A DNA stretch of 64,000 bases, taken from assembly GCA_002095075.2 (NCBI GenBank), contig LVCE01000006.1, positions 1-64,000 of the forward strand, given 5' to 3'. The notes beneath the pieces were generated by a model. That model ran no database searches. It saw only the letters and a program-made list of their open reading frames with translations, and was not told the origin of the DNA. The position numbers and the translations under genes are program-made. The DNA is from Francisella endosymbiont of Ornithodoros moubata. GTDB lineage: Bacteria > Pseudomonadota > Gammaproteobacteria > Francisellales > Francisellaceae. Below, one piece after another: positions 46,255 to 56,797 of the stretch (position 1 is its first letter; each line of letters opens with the position of its first letter).

Positions 46255-47508
46255 CTATCTATCTACATCACCAAACACGACATCTATTGTTGAGATAATC
46301 ACTGGAGTATCCGCTAACATATGCCCAGATAATAATTCATGCATTGCACTAATATGTGCAAATCCTGGAGCTCTCATTTTTAATCTATATGGCTTATTCG
46401 CACCATCTGATTTGATATATACACCAAACTCACCTTTTGGATGCTCAGTACCAACATAAACCTCGCCCTCAGGAGTACAATAACCTTCTGAGAAAAGTTT
46501 AAAGTGATGTATAAGCTCTTCCATATTATTTTTCATCGCATTTCTCTTAGGAGGTGTGACCTTATGATTATCTGATAATACAGGGCCTGGATTGGCTCTA
46601 AGCCAATTAACACATTGCTTGACAAGCTTATTTGACTCGCGCATCTCGGCCATTCTGACAAGATATCTATCGTAACAGTCACCATTTGCACCAATTGGAA
46701 TATCAAACTCCAACTTATCGTACACTTCGTAAGACTGAGTTTTTCTAAGATCCCAAGCAACACCACTTCCTCTTAGCATTGGACCAGTAAAACCAAGCTC
46801 TTTAGCTCTCTCAGCACTTACCGTACCGATATCCACAGTCCTTTGCTTCCATAGCCTATTATCGGTTAAAAGAGTATCAATCTCATCTAAAGACTTCTCA
46901 AAATCAACAACAAAATAATCTAAGAAATCAAGCATGTTTCCTTGCCTTGGCTTATTTAGCTTCTTTACCTTTCTCTTACTAGTAAATCTAGTTTTTTGGT
47001 ATTGTGGCATTTGTGTTGGTAAGTCTCTAGCAACACCACCAGGTCTAAAATATGCCGCATGCATACGCGCACCAGATACAGCTTCATAGCAGTCAAACAA
47101 ATCCTCTCTGACTCTAAAAGCATATAAAAATACCGTCATTGCACCAAGATCAATACCACAAGCAGCAACCCATAGCAGATGGTTTAAAATCCTAGTAATC
47201 TCAGCGAACATTACGCGAATATACTTAGCTCTCTCTGGAACCTCTAACTGCAAAAGCTTTTCAATAGCCATCACATAAGCATGCTCATTACACATCATCG
47301 AGACATAATCAAGCCTGTCCATATAACCAATACTTTGGTTATATGGTTTAAATTCAGCAAGTTTTTCGGTACCTCTGTGCAATAATCCAACATGTGGATC
47401 AGCTCGCACAACATTTTCACCATCAAGTTCTAAAATAAGCCTAAGAACACCATGCGCTGCAGGGTGAACTGGGCCAAAATTTAGTGTATAGTTTTTATAC
47501 TCTGCCAT
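46255..47508 (-). CDS. nuoD: NADH-quinone oxidoreductase subunit D
   Basis: 49-kDa subunit lining the quinone site. 417 residues. Motifs are [34 protein letters not shown] (quinone histidine region) and a C-terminus ending [14 protein letters not shown]. nuoC and nuoD are separate genes here, as is common outside the enteric bacteria. It starts 24 bases after nuoC. Confidence 0.97.
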   Translation of the reverse strand: MAEYKNYTLNFGPVHPAAHGVLRLILELDGENVVRADPHVGLLHRGTEKLAEFKPYNQSIGYMDRLDYVSMMCNEHAYVMAIEKLLQLEVPERAKYIRVMFAEITRILNHLLWVAACGIDLGAMTVFLYAFRVREDLFDCYEAVSGARMHAAYFRPGGVARDLPTQMPQYQKTRFTSKRKVKKLNKPRQGNMLDFLDYFVVDFEKSLDEIDTLLTDNRLWKQRTVDIGTVSAERAKELGFTGPMLRGSGVAWDLRKTQSYEVYDKLEFDIPIGANGDCYDRYLVRMAEMRESNKLVKQCVNWLRANPGPVLSDNHKVTPPKRNAMKNNMEELIHHFKLFSEGYCTPEGEVYVGTEHPKGEFGVYIKSDGANKPYRLKMRAPGFAHISAMHELLSGHMLADTPVIISTIDVVFGDVDR

Positions 47509-47532
47509 TACTTTATAAACCCATAGTTATAT

Positions 47533-48177
47533 TTAGTTACGAATCACTCTTGGTGTATTAACCCTATCATCAATCTCTACCGGCTCATACACAACTCGAC
47601 CAAGACTCTCATCATAACGCATCTCAACATAACCGGTTTGTGGAAAATCTTTCCTCAAAGGATGTCCAACAAAACCATAATCAGTAAGCACCCTTCTTAG
47701 ATCAGGATGATTATTAAAGTAAATCCCAAACATATCGTAGACTTCTCTTTCAGCCCAATTCGCTGATGACCATAAGTCACTGACAGAATCAACTAAAATA
47801 ATCTGCGTATCTTTTAATTTACACTTTACTCTAACTCTGACATTACTTGCCATACTTAGTAACTGATAAATAATTTCAAATCTATTATTTACATCAGCAG
47901 TTTTGAAATCTTGCTGACGCCCTCTAGAAAAACCTGTTTGTGAAACAATCTTACCAACCTGCCAGTCTGATTGACCATAAGTTAAATAATCAACCGCTGT
48001 TACATCTGTAAGCTGCTCAAAAAGATATTCTTTTTTAAGTTTTTCCAAAATCAAATGGATATCGCGCTGATCCTTGATAGCAACTGTTATCTCACCATAA
48101 GCTATACAAATTTCAACACCAAAGCCACTTAAAATCCTTGTTATATTATCAAAATGATCTTGTAATTTAGCACTCAC
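47533..48177 (-). CDS. nuoC: NADH-quinone oxidoreductase subunit C
   Basis: 30-kDa subunit of the peripheral arm, about 214 residues. The signature SSANWAEREVYDMFGIYFNN is followed by HPDLRRVLTDYGFVGHPLRK. I take the GTG of (M)SAKLQDHF as start because GAGGAAG lies six bases upstream; a GTG two codons earlier overlaps the nuoB stop and is also possible. The N-terminus diverges freely, as in other members. Confidence 0.93.
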   Translation of the reverse strand: MSAKLQDHFDNITRILSGFGVEICIAYGEITVAIKDQRDIHLILEKLKKEYLFEQLTDVTAVDYLTYGQSDWQVGKIVSQTGFSRGRQQDFKTADVNNRFEIIYQLLSMASNVRVRVKCKLKDTQIILVDSVSDLWSSANWAEREVYDMFGIYFNNHPDLRRVLTDYGFVGHPLRKDFPQTGYVEMRYDESLGRVVYEPVEIDDRVNTPRVIRN

Positions 48178-48179
48178 GA

Positions 48180-48656
48180 TCACTTCCTCGCTATAGTATC
48201 TTTTTTAATAATCTTATTCTGCAGTTGTATAATACCGTAAACTAAAGCCTCAGCAGTAGGCGGACAACCTGGCACATATATGTCAACAGGCATAATCCTA
48301 TCACAGCCTCTAACTACCGAGTACGAGTAATGGTAATAACCACCACCATTTGCACAAGAACCCATAGAAATTACCCATTTAGGGTCAGGCATTTGATCAT
48401 ACACTTGGCGTAGTGCTGGAGCCATTTTATTACAAAGAGTACCAGCAACAATAAGTACATCAGATTGTCTTGGAGAGGGTCTAAAAATTATACCAAACCT
48501 ATCCAAATCATACCTAGCAGCTCCTGCGTGCATCATTTCTACAGCACAACAAGCTAAGCCAGTTGTTACTGGCCATAAAGATCCTGTGCGCACCCAGTTT
48601 ATAAGTGCATCTGCACTTGCGGTTATAAAACCTTTATTTTCGTTACCTATTCCCAC
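48180..48656 (-). CDS. nuoB: NADH-quinone oxidoreductase subunit B
   Basis: Subunit holding the terminal [4Fe-4S] cluster N2, next to quinone. 158 residues. The four cysteines are in [11 protein letters not shown] (tandem pair), [12 protein letters not shown] and [12 protein letters not shown]. The start is the GTG giving (M)GIGNENKGF, preceded by AAAGGAG. The frame is open seven codons further but begins with TTG there. It overlaps the nuoA stop by ten bases. Confidence 0.96.
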   Translation of the reverse strand: MGIGNENKGFITASADALINWVRTGSLWPVTTGLACCAVEMMHAGAARYDLDRFGIIFRPSPRQSDVLIVAGTLCNKMAPALRQVYDQMPDPKWVISMGSCANGGGYYHYSYSVVRGCDRIMPVDIYVPGCPPTAEALVYGIIQLQNKIIKKDTIARK

Positions 48657-49045
48657 TCTAAAGCTCCTTTCTTCCAAGCATATATTAAGCCTAAGAATAG
48701 TATCACTAAAAATATAATCATCGCAAAAAATGCGTGATCTGAAATAGCTGGCATCCCTGCACTAGCTCTTAGATTTATTCCCCATGGGATAATAAATGCC
48801 AACTCTAAGTCAAAAACCAAAAATAATACTGCGATCAGATAAAAACGCACATCAAGCTTCTCTCTTGCATCACCAAAAGTTGGAAAACCACATTCAAATA
48901 TTTCCCCTTTGGTTTTATTTGGATTATTTGCACCTACTATTACTGATAAGACTTTACCAATAATTGCAAAAGCAGCACCTAAACCAAAAGCTATAATTAG
49001 GAATATCAATATAGGTGCGAATTGCTCATAAACACTTGTACTCAT
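48647..49045 (-). CDS. nuoA: NADH-quinone oxidoreductase subunit A
   Basis: First gene of the complex I operon. 132 residues with three membrane helices. The loop with YECG-type conserved residues reads [22 protein letters not shown] and the second block is [17 protein letters not shown]. It is divergent from fur across 216 bases, which should hold both promoters. Confidence 0.95.
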   Translation of the reverse strand: MSTSVYEQFAPILIFLIIAFGLGAAFAIIGKVLSVIVGANNPNKTKGEIFECGFPTFGDAREKLDVRFYLIAVLFLVFDLELAFIIPWGINLRASAGMPAISDHAFFAMIIFLVILFLGLIYAWKKGALEWE

Positions 49046-49261
49046 AGAAAAACGATGATAAAAACAATTAGTGCGGTAATAATAGCATAATTAGATCCTA
49101 AGTACAAAGTTGATGAGTTTATTTATAGCTTATTGATCGGCTAAACTGGGCATATATTATTAGAAAATATTTAATCATTCAAAACTCCTTGTCTAAAACC
49201 TTTACATAGTTAAGCTTTTCGAATAATCTTTACGTTAGAATTTATAAAATTATCTAAAATA

Positions 49262-49683
49262 ATGACCTCGAAAAATCTTGATTTAAAAGAATTCGGTTTT
49301 AAAGTCACACAACCTCGTGTTGAAATACTTAAATTGTTTGGAAAAAACAAAGACAAACATCTCAGTCCTGATGAGGTTTTTCTAAACTTAAAGCACAGGG
49401 TAGCTCAACAGGAATTGCTACAGTTTATAGAGTACTTAACCAGTTTGAGTCAGCAGGGATAATAAATCGTTTAAAACTTGACAATGAGCAAGTAATGTAT
49501 GAGTTAAATCAGAGCGAACATCATGATCATATAATCTGTATTAAGTGTAATATGATACAAGAGTTCTATAGTCCAGAAATTGAAGCTCTGCAAAAGCAAA
49601 TTGTTGAATCGTTTGGTGCTGAAATGATTGATCATAGCCTTAATATTCATGTTAAGTGTAAGTCATGTAGCGAAAAAAAATAA
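49262..49683 (+). pseudogene. fur: Ferric uptake regulator Fur, frameshifted
   Basis: Iron-sensing repressor. The first frame gives TSKNLDLKEFGFKVTQPRVE and continues to SPDEVFLNLK, then goes out of frame and stops after 66 codons. The second half is intact in the next frame: GSSTGIATVYRVLNQFESAG, then EHHDHIICIKCNMIQEFYSP with the metal-binding histidines and cysteines, and the C-terminal CKSCSEKK. One extra T in the run at 49377-49381 restores a 140-residue protein (VFSKLKAQGSS in place of VFLNLKHRVA). The DNA-binding and metal-binding halves are therefore on separate frames. Recent pseudogene or homopolymer error. A Fur box follows at 49898. Confidence 0.88.
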
Positions 49684-49897
49684 ATCAATAATCATAATTT
49701 AAAACTATTCTAAAAAACTATACAACATCAATAAACTCTGAAAATCACTGTTTGGAATATCAGAATGACTTTTTCTGAAGCTTTTAAACTCAGGATTTCA
49801 AACCAATCCTACCAACTTTATTTTTATTATATAGTGTCAATAGCCGTTTATTTAATTTTTGCAATAAAAAATTGTATTTTACTTTTTTTATAAAAAA

Positions 49898-49916
49898 AAT
49901 GATACTCGTTATCATT
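49898..49916 (+). promoter_or_regulatory. Fur box
   Basis: The 19-base imperfect palindrome AATGATACTCGTTATCATT has seven-base complementary arms and closely resembles the Fur consensus GATAATGATAATCATTATC. It lies 17 bases before the start codon of the decayed gene at 49933, where an iron-repressed promoter of the siderophore operon is expected. The operator is well preserved although the repressor gene and the target gene are both broken. Confidence 0.8.
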
Positions 49917-49932
49917 ATTATGAGGATTTAAA

Positions 49933-50505
49933 ATGCATACCGAACAACTCCAAAAAACAAAACTCATCTTAATATAGAGTCACTTGAATTAATTGGCCTA
50001 ATAAAAGCTGACTTAAGCTCAACTATCACCGATATTAAAACTTTGACCCTTCAAAACCAGTTTTAAAGGGTTGCTTTAAGTTTTTATCGCGAAGGACTTC
50101 TTGGTTAGCTTTAAAAGAATTAACAATGCTTTATTCTTATAAGAAATAAAATGACAAAATATTAAAAATAAAAAATACCAAACTTTGACAGATCCAAACA
50201 AAACCACACAAAGCTGCTGGAGTGGTGGATATTTTGCTTACCAACTTAACAATCAGTCTATGAGCAATTTCTATGAAGGCTTGTTAACCTCAAATCCTGA
50301 GCCAACACTACTATAAAGAAGCTCTAGCAATAGTACCTCTAGCAAAATAGATATGAGTAAAATACCTCTAACTCCAGGTATTACTAATGCAATTTTAGCT
50401 GCTGAAACTGGTAAACTCTGTGATAACGCCAAAGAGTTTATATATCAAGTACACAAAGCACTTTTTAGATACATTGCTAAAGAATATTTAGGAAAAAAAT
50501 TGTAA
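49933..50505 (+). pseudogene. fslA: Remnant of the Fur-regulated siderophore gene (probably fslA)
   Basis: Starts at an ATG after GAGGA with MHTEQLQ, then a one-base shift leads to KTHLNIESLELIGLIKADLS and VALSFYREGLLG in other frames. A second island near 50200-50500 reads CWSGGYFAYQLNNQSMSNFY, KEALAIVPLAK and then LTPGITNAILAAETGKLC up to a stop at 50505, across several frames. The whole is under 600 bases, while a siderophore synthetase is about 640 codons. Assignment to fslA rests on the Fur box and on the position after fur, where Francisella carries fslA-fslE; I cannot match the second island to a known protein. No trace of fslB to fslE is seen. Confidence 0.5.
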
Positions 50506-50525
50506 TTAAAGAAAATTAAGAGCTA

Positions 50526-50933
50526 TTAATTAAAATATCCACCAGCTTCAAAACGATCGATAAAATGTTGACTAAAATGAATTTTATTTAGCCTAATATT
50601 TGCTAAAAGTTTCTTATATTGACCAGCTCTAAAAATATAATTTAGAACATAGTAAACATTACCTTTTCCAACAACTTTTTCGACTTTTGCTTCGAAATTA
50701 GTAAAGTCTGCTCTTTCATCAACATAATCATCTAGTAGAGAACATAACTTATCAATAGTTTTCTCATCTGCTCTATCAAAGTATTTAGCTACCTCATAAT
50801 GAAACTCATATTTGCTATCATGAAAAAAAGGATAGACATTCCCTTGCCACGCTGCTTTATAACTATCATCAACATAGTTACTACTTAAAACATTTAGCTT
50901 CATAAGTTCATAGTAAAATTTACTTGTATTCAT
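50526..50933 (-). CDS. Hypothetical protein coupled to gatB
   Basis: 135 residues, no family recognised. It is soluble, rich in Tyr, Phe, Lys and Asp, with SLLDDYVDERADFTNFEAKV in the middle, and predicted largely helical by composition. No signal peptide or membrane segment. Its start overlaps the end of gatB by 14 bases, so it is probably translated with gatCAB, yet the 20 bases between its stop and the fslA remnant show no terminator. Being intact beside decayed genes suggests it is under selection. Confidence 0.65.
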   Translation of the reverse strand: MNTSKFYYELMKLNVLSSNYVDDSYKAAWQGNVYPFFHDSKYEFHYEVAKYFDRADEKTIDKLCSLLDDYVDERADFTNFEAKVEKVVGKGNVYYVLNYIFRAGQYKKLLANIRLNKIHFSQHFIDRFEAGGYFN

Positions 50934-52365
50934 TATATTTTCCTACTTTATTTAGCTCTTCTTGAACTATTTGATTAACTTGCTTAGGGTTTGCTTTACC
51001 TTTACTTGCTTTCATAGCCTGCCCTACAAAAAAGCTCATAAGCTTAGTCTTACCAGATTTAAAGTCATCTGCTTGTTGAGGGTTAGCTGCAATTATGCCT
51101 TGGACCAATTCTCGAATCGTACCCTCATCAGATACTTGCTTCAAATCTAGCTTTTCAATAATAGCTTCAACAGAAGCTGCTGAGTCAATATATTCAGCTA
51201 TAACTTTTTTAGCATTAGCCTGTGAGATAACATCTTTCTGCACATTAGCAATAATCTCTAACAGAATCTCTGCGGGAATCACATCAACAGAGAACTCTTT
51301 TTTAGCTCTATTAAGAGTTGATATTAGATCAACTGTTATCCAGTTATAAGCTGGCTTGTGCCCTATCACAACTGTTATTTGATCATAATAGTCAGCTATC
51401 TCAAGATTTGATAACAAAAACTCAACTTCTTGATCTACCAAATGCTCACGATACACTGCTTCACGTTCTTCTGGTTTAAGCGGCATTTGCTTTTTAATAC
51501 TTTCAATATACTCATCGGTTATCACCAATGGTAGTAAATCTGGGTCTGGGAAATAACGATAATCAAAAGCATCCTGTTTAGCACGCATTGAGCGCGTCTC
51601 ATTAGCATTTGCATCATAAAGTCGCGTTTCTTGCACAACTTCACCTCCTGACTCTAACACAGCAACTTGACGAGCATATTCATACTCGATAGCTTTATCA
51701 ATAAACCTAAATGAGTTTATATTTTTAAGTTCAGCACGCGTACCAAACTCTGCTTGCCTCTGTGGTCTGATAGACAAGTTTACATCACATCTAAATGAAC
51801 CCTCTTGCATGTTACCATCACAGATACCTAAATGCTTAACCAATTGATGAAGTTTTTTAAGGTAAGCAATAACCTCTTCTGCTGATCTAAAATCAGGATA
51901 TGTCACAATCTCTAAAAGTGGCGTACCAGCACGGTTGTAATCTAAACCTGTCTCACCAGCGACATAACCATGAACAGACTTACCAGCATCTTCTTCTAAA
52001 TGTGCACACTCTATTCTGATAATTTTTATCCCCTTTGAAGTCTCAATTTCTAGTTTACCTTCTTGGACTATCGGATTAGTCGATTGGCTAATCTGATAAC
52101 CTTTTGGCAAATCCGGATAAAAATAATTTTTTCGCGCAAAGAAACTATCTTTTGAAATTTTAGCATCTATAGCTAAACCAAATATTACTGCTTTACGAAT
52201 TGTCTCTTTGTTTACCACTGGCAATGTTCCAGGCAAGCCTAAGTCTAAAAATGCTGCTTGGGTATTTTGATGCTGCCCATACTTTGTTGCAGAAGTCGAA
52301 AACAGCTTAGATTTAGTACTTAATTGAATATGGACCTCTAGTCCTATTACCATTTCCCAATTCAC
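50920..52365 (-). CDS. gatB: Asp/Glu-tRNA amidotransferase subunit B
   Basis: tRNA-binding kinase subunit of GatCAB, which amidates misacylated Glu-tRNA-Gln and Asp-tRNA-Asn. 481 residues. Signatures are VIGLEVHIQLSTKSKLFSTS at the start, DYNRAGTPLLEIVTYPDF, and RCDVNLSIRPQRQAEFGTR. The C-terminal tail domain (YqeY-like) ends with KANPKQVNQIVQEEL. The start is a GTG preceded by GAGGAT, two bases after gatA. It overlaps the following hypothetical gene. Confidence 0.96.
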   Translation of the reverse strand: MNWEMVIGLEVHIQLSTKSKLFSTSATKYGQHQNTQAAFLDLGLPGTLPVVNKETIRKAVIFGLAIDAKISKDSFFARKNYFYPDLPKGYQISQSTNPIVQEGKLEIETSKGIKIIRIECAHLEEDAGKSVHGYVAGETGLDYNRAGTPLLEIVTYPDFRSAEEVIAYLKKLHQLVKHLGICDGNMQEGSFRCDVNLSIRPQRQAEFGTRAELKNINSFRFIDKAIEYEYARQVAVLESGGEVVQETRLYDANANETRSMRAKQDAFDYRYFPDPDLLPLVITDEYIESIKKQMPLKPEEREAVYREHLVDQEVEFLLSNLEIADYYDQITVVIGHKPAYNWITVDLISTLNRAKKEFSVDVIPAEILLEIIANVQKDVISQANAKKVIAEYIDSAASVEAIIEKLDLKQVSDEGTIRELVQGIIAANPQQADDFKSGKTKLMSFFVGQAMKASKGKANPKQVNQIVQEELNKVGKYNEYK

Positions 52366-52367
52366 TA

Positions 52368-53813
52368 TTAAATCCTCGCTTGTTCTAAAATAAATTCTTC
52401 AATACCATAATGTTTTTGATATTGTACCACCATCTGAGTCAAGATATTATCATTAAATGCTTTAGCCATAAGCTGTCCACCAACTGGTAAACCATTAGCA
52501 AAACCAATAGGAAAAGCAATAACTGGCAAACCTGAGATATTAGCAGAAATAGTGTAGATATCAGATAAATATGCCGAAACTGGATCTAGCTTATCACCTT
52601 TTTTAAATGCTTCGCTTGGAGATGCTGGCATAAAGATAGTATCAACTTGCGTAAATATTTCGTTAATTTGATCTGTCATTACTTTACGCAACTGCTGAGC
52701 CTTATTATAGTAAGAATCATACTGGCTCGATGCTAAGACATAGTTACCAATCATAATTCTACGCTTAACCTCTGCACCAAAGCCATCTGTACGAGATTTT
52801 CTATATAACTCATCTAAATCTCTAGCTTCTGGATTACGATAACCATATCGAACACCATCATATCTAGCCAAGTTTGCTGCCGCTTCTGCTGGAGTGATGA
52901 TATAGTAAGTTAATAAAGCTTCTTTTAAATCTGGAACTTTTACATATTTTATCTTGGCACCTAAATTCTCAAAGTTTTTAAGTGTTATCGCTACTGCTTG
53001 TTGGATTTGCTCTGGTAGGTCTTTGATCAAACTTTCATCAATACCAATTATTTGACCTGAGATATCTTTTTGTATATCTTGGGTAAAATGGTTTTGTTTA
53101 ACGCCAACACAAGTAGAGTCAAACTGACACTCACCAGCAATTGCATCTAACATAATTGCGACATCTTCAGCATAGTGGGCAAAAACCCCCGCTTGATCAA
53201 AAGATGATGCAAACGCTACCATACCAAACCTTGATGTACTACCATAAGTAGGCTTCATTGCTGTAAGACCACAAAAACTCGCAGGTTGTCTCACAGATCC
53301 GCCAGTATCTGAACCTGTACTTACTGGAGCAAAGCCTGCAGCAACTGCCGCAGCTGAACCACCTGAAGATCCTCCAGACACTCTATCTAAATCCCAAGGG
53401 TTACTAACAGCTCCATAGTAACTATGCTCATTGGTTGAGCCCATAGCAAACTCATCCATATTTAGCTTGCCTAAAGTAACCATACCATGATCTTTACAGT
53501 TTTTTGTTACTGTTGAATCATATGGTGCAATAAAATTATCTAACATCTTAGAACCAGCTGTAGTTTTTACACCCTTCGTACAAAAAAGATCCTTATGCAG
53601 AATAGGAATACCTGTTAACAGTATTTGTTTGCCTTGAAATATTATACTATCTGCTGCTTCTGCCTCTTTGAGAGCCTCTGCTTCACATAGCGTGATTACA
53701 GAATTTATACTCTTATCTTGTTCTTTTATTTTTGCTAGATACTGCTTAGTTAGCTCAACAGCTGTTACTTCACCACTATCTAATCTAGCTCTTAATTTCT
53801 TAATATATGACAT
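52368..53813 (-). CDS. gatA: Asp/Glu-tRNA amidotransferase subunit A
   Basis: Amidase subunit that supplies ammonia from glutamine. 481 residues. The Ser-cisSer-Lys triad is visible: K74 in PILHKDLFCTKG, and the serines in RVSGGSSGGSAAAVAAG and STGSDTGGSVRQPASFCG. The ammonia-channel and C-terminal regions are intact. It lies between gatC (eight bases) and gatB (two bases). Confidence 0.96.
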   Translation of the reverse strand: MSYIKKLRARLDSGEVTAVELTKQYLAKIKEQDKSINSVITLCEAEALKEAEAADSIIFQGKQILLTGIPILHKDLFCTKGVKTTAGSKMLDNFIAPYDSTVTKNCKDHGMVTLGKLNMDEFAMGSTNEHSYYGAVSNPWDLDRVSGGSSGGSAAAVAAGFAPVSTGSDTGGSVRQPASFCGLTAMKPTYGSTSRFGMVAFASSFDQAGVFAHYAEDVAIMLDAIAGECQFDSTCVGVKQNHFTQDIQKDISGQIIGIDESLIKDLPEQIQQAVAITLKNFENLGAKIKYVKVPDLKEALLTYYIITPAEAAANLARYDGVRYGYRNPEARDLDELYRKSRTDGFGAEVKRRIMIGNYVLASSQYDSYYNKAQQLRKVMTDQINEIFTQVDTIFMPASPSEAFKKGDKLDPVSAYLSDIYTISANISGLPVIAFPIGFANGLPVGGQLMAKAFNDNILTQMVVQYQKHYGIEEFILEQARI

Positions 53814-53821
53814 TGCTTACC

Positions 53822-54103
53822 CTATTTAACAACCTGTGGCACCATAAAGTAATCATCGACAATTTCACAAGCAAATTTATCAAAACTTGCACGATTATCT
53901 TGATCTTGAGGTATATCTTCACGAAATTTAAAATTAACACTAATCGGAGATATCATTGGTTTGACTCCCTGAGTATCGAAATTTCTGACTGTATCTAGAA
54001 TCTTACAGATATTGGTAAGATCTTCGGTATACTGCTCTAACTGCTCTTCAGTCAAATCAAAACAAGATAGTTTAGCAATATGTTTTACTATTTTTTTATC
54101 CAT
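53822..54103 (-). CDS. gatC: Asp/Glu-tRNA amidotransferase subunit C
   Basis: Small subunit that wraps around and stabilises GatA. 93 residues with the typical start VKHIAKLSCFDLTEEQLEQY and a central segment with NFDTQGVKPMISPISVNFKF. First gene of gatCAB. The 184 bases to the HlyD remnant hold no gene that I can recognise. Confidence 0.92.
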   Translation of the reverse strand: MDKKIVKHIAKLSCFDLTEEQLEQYTEDLTNICKILDTVRNFDTQGVKPMISPISVNFKFREDIPQDQDNRASFDKFACEIVDDYFMVPQVVK

Positions 54104-54287
54104 TTAAACACCTAAAATAAATCGTTTGAAATAAATATCCATTAGATTATAAAATACTCATTAAGATAAAGAAAGATTTACAATCGCTATTTTATATTTG
54201 AGGGTTGATTTTGTACCTGTTCTTTTATAGTTATTGTTTTTTCAACTGGGTGGCTCTTTTTGATACCTATATGTAACTGACTACTGT

Positions 54288-55261
54288 TTAAATTGATTGG
54301 AAAACATTATACATGCGCCATAATTCATAACCTAAGCTAACATTATTAAGCAATACCCAACCATGTACTTTTGTTCCTAGCCTTAATACATCTGGAGATG
54401 GCCACTCTCGCTTACCACCTTGCTTAACAAATAATTTTAAACTGCCATTGAGCATTATTTTGTGGTAAGTTAAATATAACTTCTCCCTCAAAAGTACCAA
54501 TAACAACTTGCGGCCAGCCACTAAACTGTACTGTAGCCCACCATTAAAATTGCAACATCACTTTATCGCCAACCTTAACCAATGGTACATCCATACTATT
54601 TATCCATAACTCAACAATACGTGATTTACTATCAGAGACGATTGTTGCTAATATATCAGTGTCTTTGACGATTACACCTCCTAAACCATGGATACAATCA
54701 ACTATCACAATCTGTAGGAACCTTAACCAAACGGCTTTGCTGACGCGCGATTTGTACTTTAACTTTGGCTAAATCAACATTTGCTTTAGCTAGATCTTTA
54801 GTATAATTTATCATCTCCATTTGAGCTTGTTCGTATAATCTTTGTGTACTTGCTCCTTTACTAACAAAATACGTATGTCTTTCAATATTATTTTTAGCAT
54901 TTTTTATCGCTAGTTTTACAGATTTTATACCAAGCTCAATTACTGCTTTTTCTGCTTCTAGTCTTGAGACAACTTCTAGATCTAAGTCTAGAACTTCAAC
55001 GATTGGATCACCTTTTTTTGACTGAATCACTCTCAAAGACATACCACTTCCCTAGTCTACCTCCAATTGATGCAGATATATTCTCTGTTGATGTTCAAAT
55101 GGTGAAAGAGTTGTAACATAACCATAGCCATCGATTGTCTGTTGCAATGGAATCATCGCTAAGACAACACCTACTACGATGATGCTTAGTAACACTAGAA
55201 AAACTATCTTCCTAAAACTAGGATCCTTCTTGAACATCTCATAAGATTTTAACTGCATCAA
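54288..55261 (-). pseudogene. HlyD-type membrane fusion protein, broken
   Basis: Adaptor of a type I secretion or drug-export system. The start (MMQLKSYEMFKKDPSFRKIV) is followed by one transmembrane segment and GYGYVTTLSPFEHQQRIYL, then a stop. The next piece holds the coiled-coil hairpin (about 110 residues, with AQMEMINYTKDLAKANVDLA). The C-terminal part is split again: GWPQVVIGTFEGEVIF in one frame and GGKREWPSPDVLRLGTKVHG in another, ending at 54288. At least three lesions in about 324 codons. It lies eight bases after the ABC remnant. Confidence 0.78.
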
Positions 55262-55268
55262 AAGCCTC

Positions 55269-56760
55269 CTACTGAATAGATATAATTAATGTTGGTACTG
55301 CTATTTTCTGTAATATCTGCGTAATCATCATTTTACTTCTATTAGTTAAACCATGTGAATCAATTAGTATTAGCAACTTAGGCTGTTTTAGAATAGCCAT
55401 TATCAAGTTCATCTTAAGTACAACCATAGTATCAAATTCTAGATTATATTTGATAGTCTGTAAATCAATCTCCTTCTCAAAATATTTTTCAAGGAAACTA
55501 ACACCAAAAGCATCGAGCAAATCGCTTAAATACTTCAATTTTTCTTGAGAAAAATCATTTTCATATAAATTATCTAATACCGTACCCGCGACAACTTCTA
55601 TACCATTAGCTATATGAATGTTATTACAAATTTCTTCTTTACTATAATTACTCAAACAAACATTATTTATCTTAATAATCTCTTCTGAATTATCATCAAA
55701 AAAATCATTTAACAACTTTTGTACTTCTTGTGTCGTCAGGCAGAGATTATTAAAATGACTTTGAGTAGTATAGTCAAATTACGATTTTTGTGAAGTTGAT
55801 AAAATTATTTCTAATGAGCTTATCTGATTTTCTAATATAGCAGTTTTATGCTCAGATGCTGGCTGATCTTTTTTAGAAATCTCTAGAAGATCTAAAATCT
55901 TACAGATTGCTACCATAAAACCATAATAATCATAAAGATATTGACTAAATTTCAGTAACCCTAATAGCACAATATTTACAAGTATTTCTGCAGCAATAAG
56001 CTGACCAATTGATAGTTGACCATTAATTATCAGATAACTATCAATACCTAAAAGTAAGATATTAATAAAGATATATGTCAAATCAATATAAACATGTTGT
56101 CTGAATATTACGCTAAAGAAGTTAGCTCTAACAGCTAAATAGTTACATAATTTAGCATCTACTTTTTTAACTGAGCTATGTTCTAGACGCTGTCTAAATG
56201 ATAAAAACTCAGCAGTTTTCTCTTCAAACCAGTAAACGATATCATAGAATATTACTTGATTCTTTTAGACCTGGCTCATAACCAGCTCTCATGGAGATAA
56301 AAATAGCTAATACAATGTATGTAATCAACAATATATCAAAGACTAAAAACATCGGATTATAAACAAAAAAGTGTCTGTAAGAATATATCAAGTAGGATTA
56401 TAAATATTACTGAAACCGACTTTTATAAAAAGATCTTTTGTAAAAACTTCAGTTCAAAGGCTCTATTGATTTTCTCTCTAACATTAATTTTTATAAAATC
56501 ATTGAAATCGACTCTATAATAACAAATATTATCCTTAGCATAGTTTCAACAAAAACTTTTCTTTGGATATCCTCAATAAGCTTTATTTGAAAGATTCTGA
56601 CAAAAAACCGTCGTTAATAAAATAAACAAAATCGTTATCAACGATATAACTGGTCTTATCGACAAGCTTACACCAACTAGATTTACCAAAGTTTCCACTA
56701 AAACAGGGATAGTAAGAGATACAAAGTCTTTAGATTCATAACTTTTTAGTATAATCTAGA
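55269..56760 (-). pseudogene. ABC exporter (membrane plus ATPase-like domain), broken
   Basis: Fragments in transcription order: SLTIPVLVETLVNLVGVSLS and a family-typical RKVFVETMLRI (start of the membrane domain), then RAGYEPGLKESSNIL, then a transmembrane stretch with GQLSIGQLIAAEILVNIVLL, then a C-terminal domain to 55269. In that last domain VVAGTVLDNLYENDF and QPKLLILIDSHG occupy the places of the DNI and Walker B segments, but I find no Walker A and no LSGGQ signature. Many stops separate the pieces. The 5' boundary is approximate. Adjacent genes are a small exported protein upstream and the HlyD remnant downstream. Confidence 0.7.
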
Positions 56761-56797
56761 TTTTTGTAATGTCTGCTTCTGATGCGTTTTAAAAATA

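Noticed and set aside
49377-49381. Programmed ribosomal frameshifting in fur
   Set aside because: There is no known slippery heptamer with a downstream structure, and five T residues are too few for efficient slippage. A simple one-base loss explains the data.
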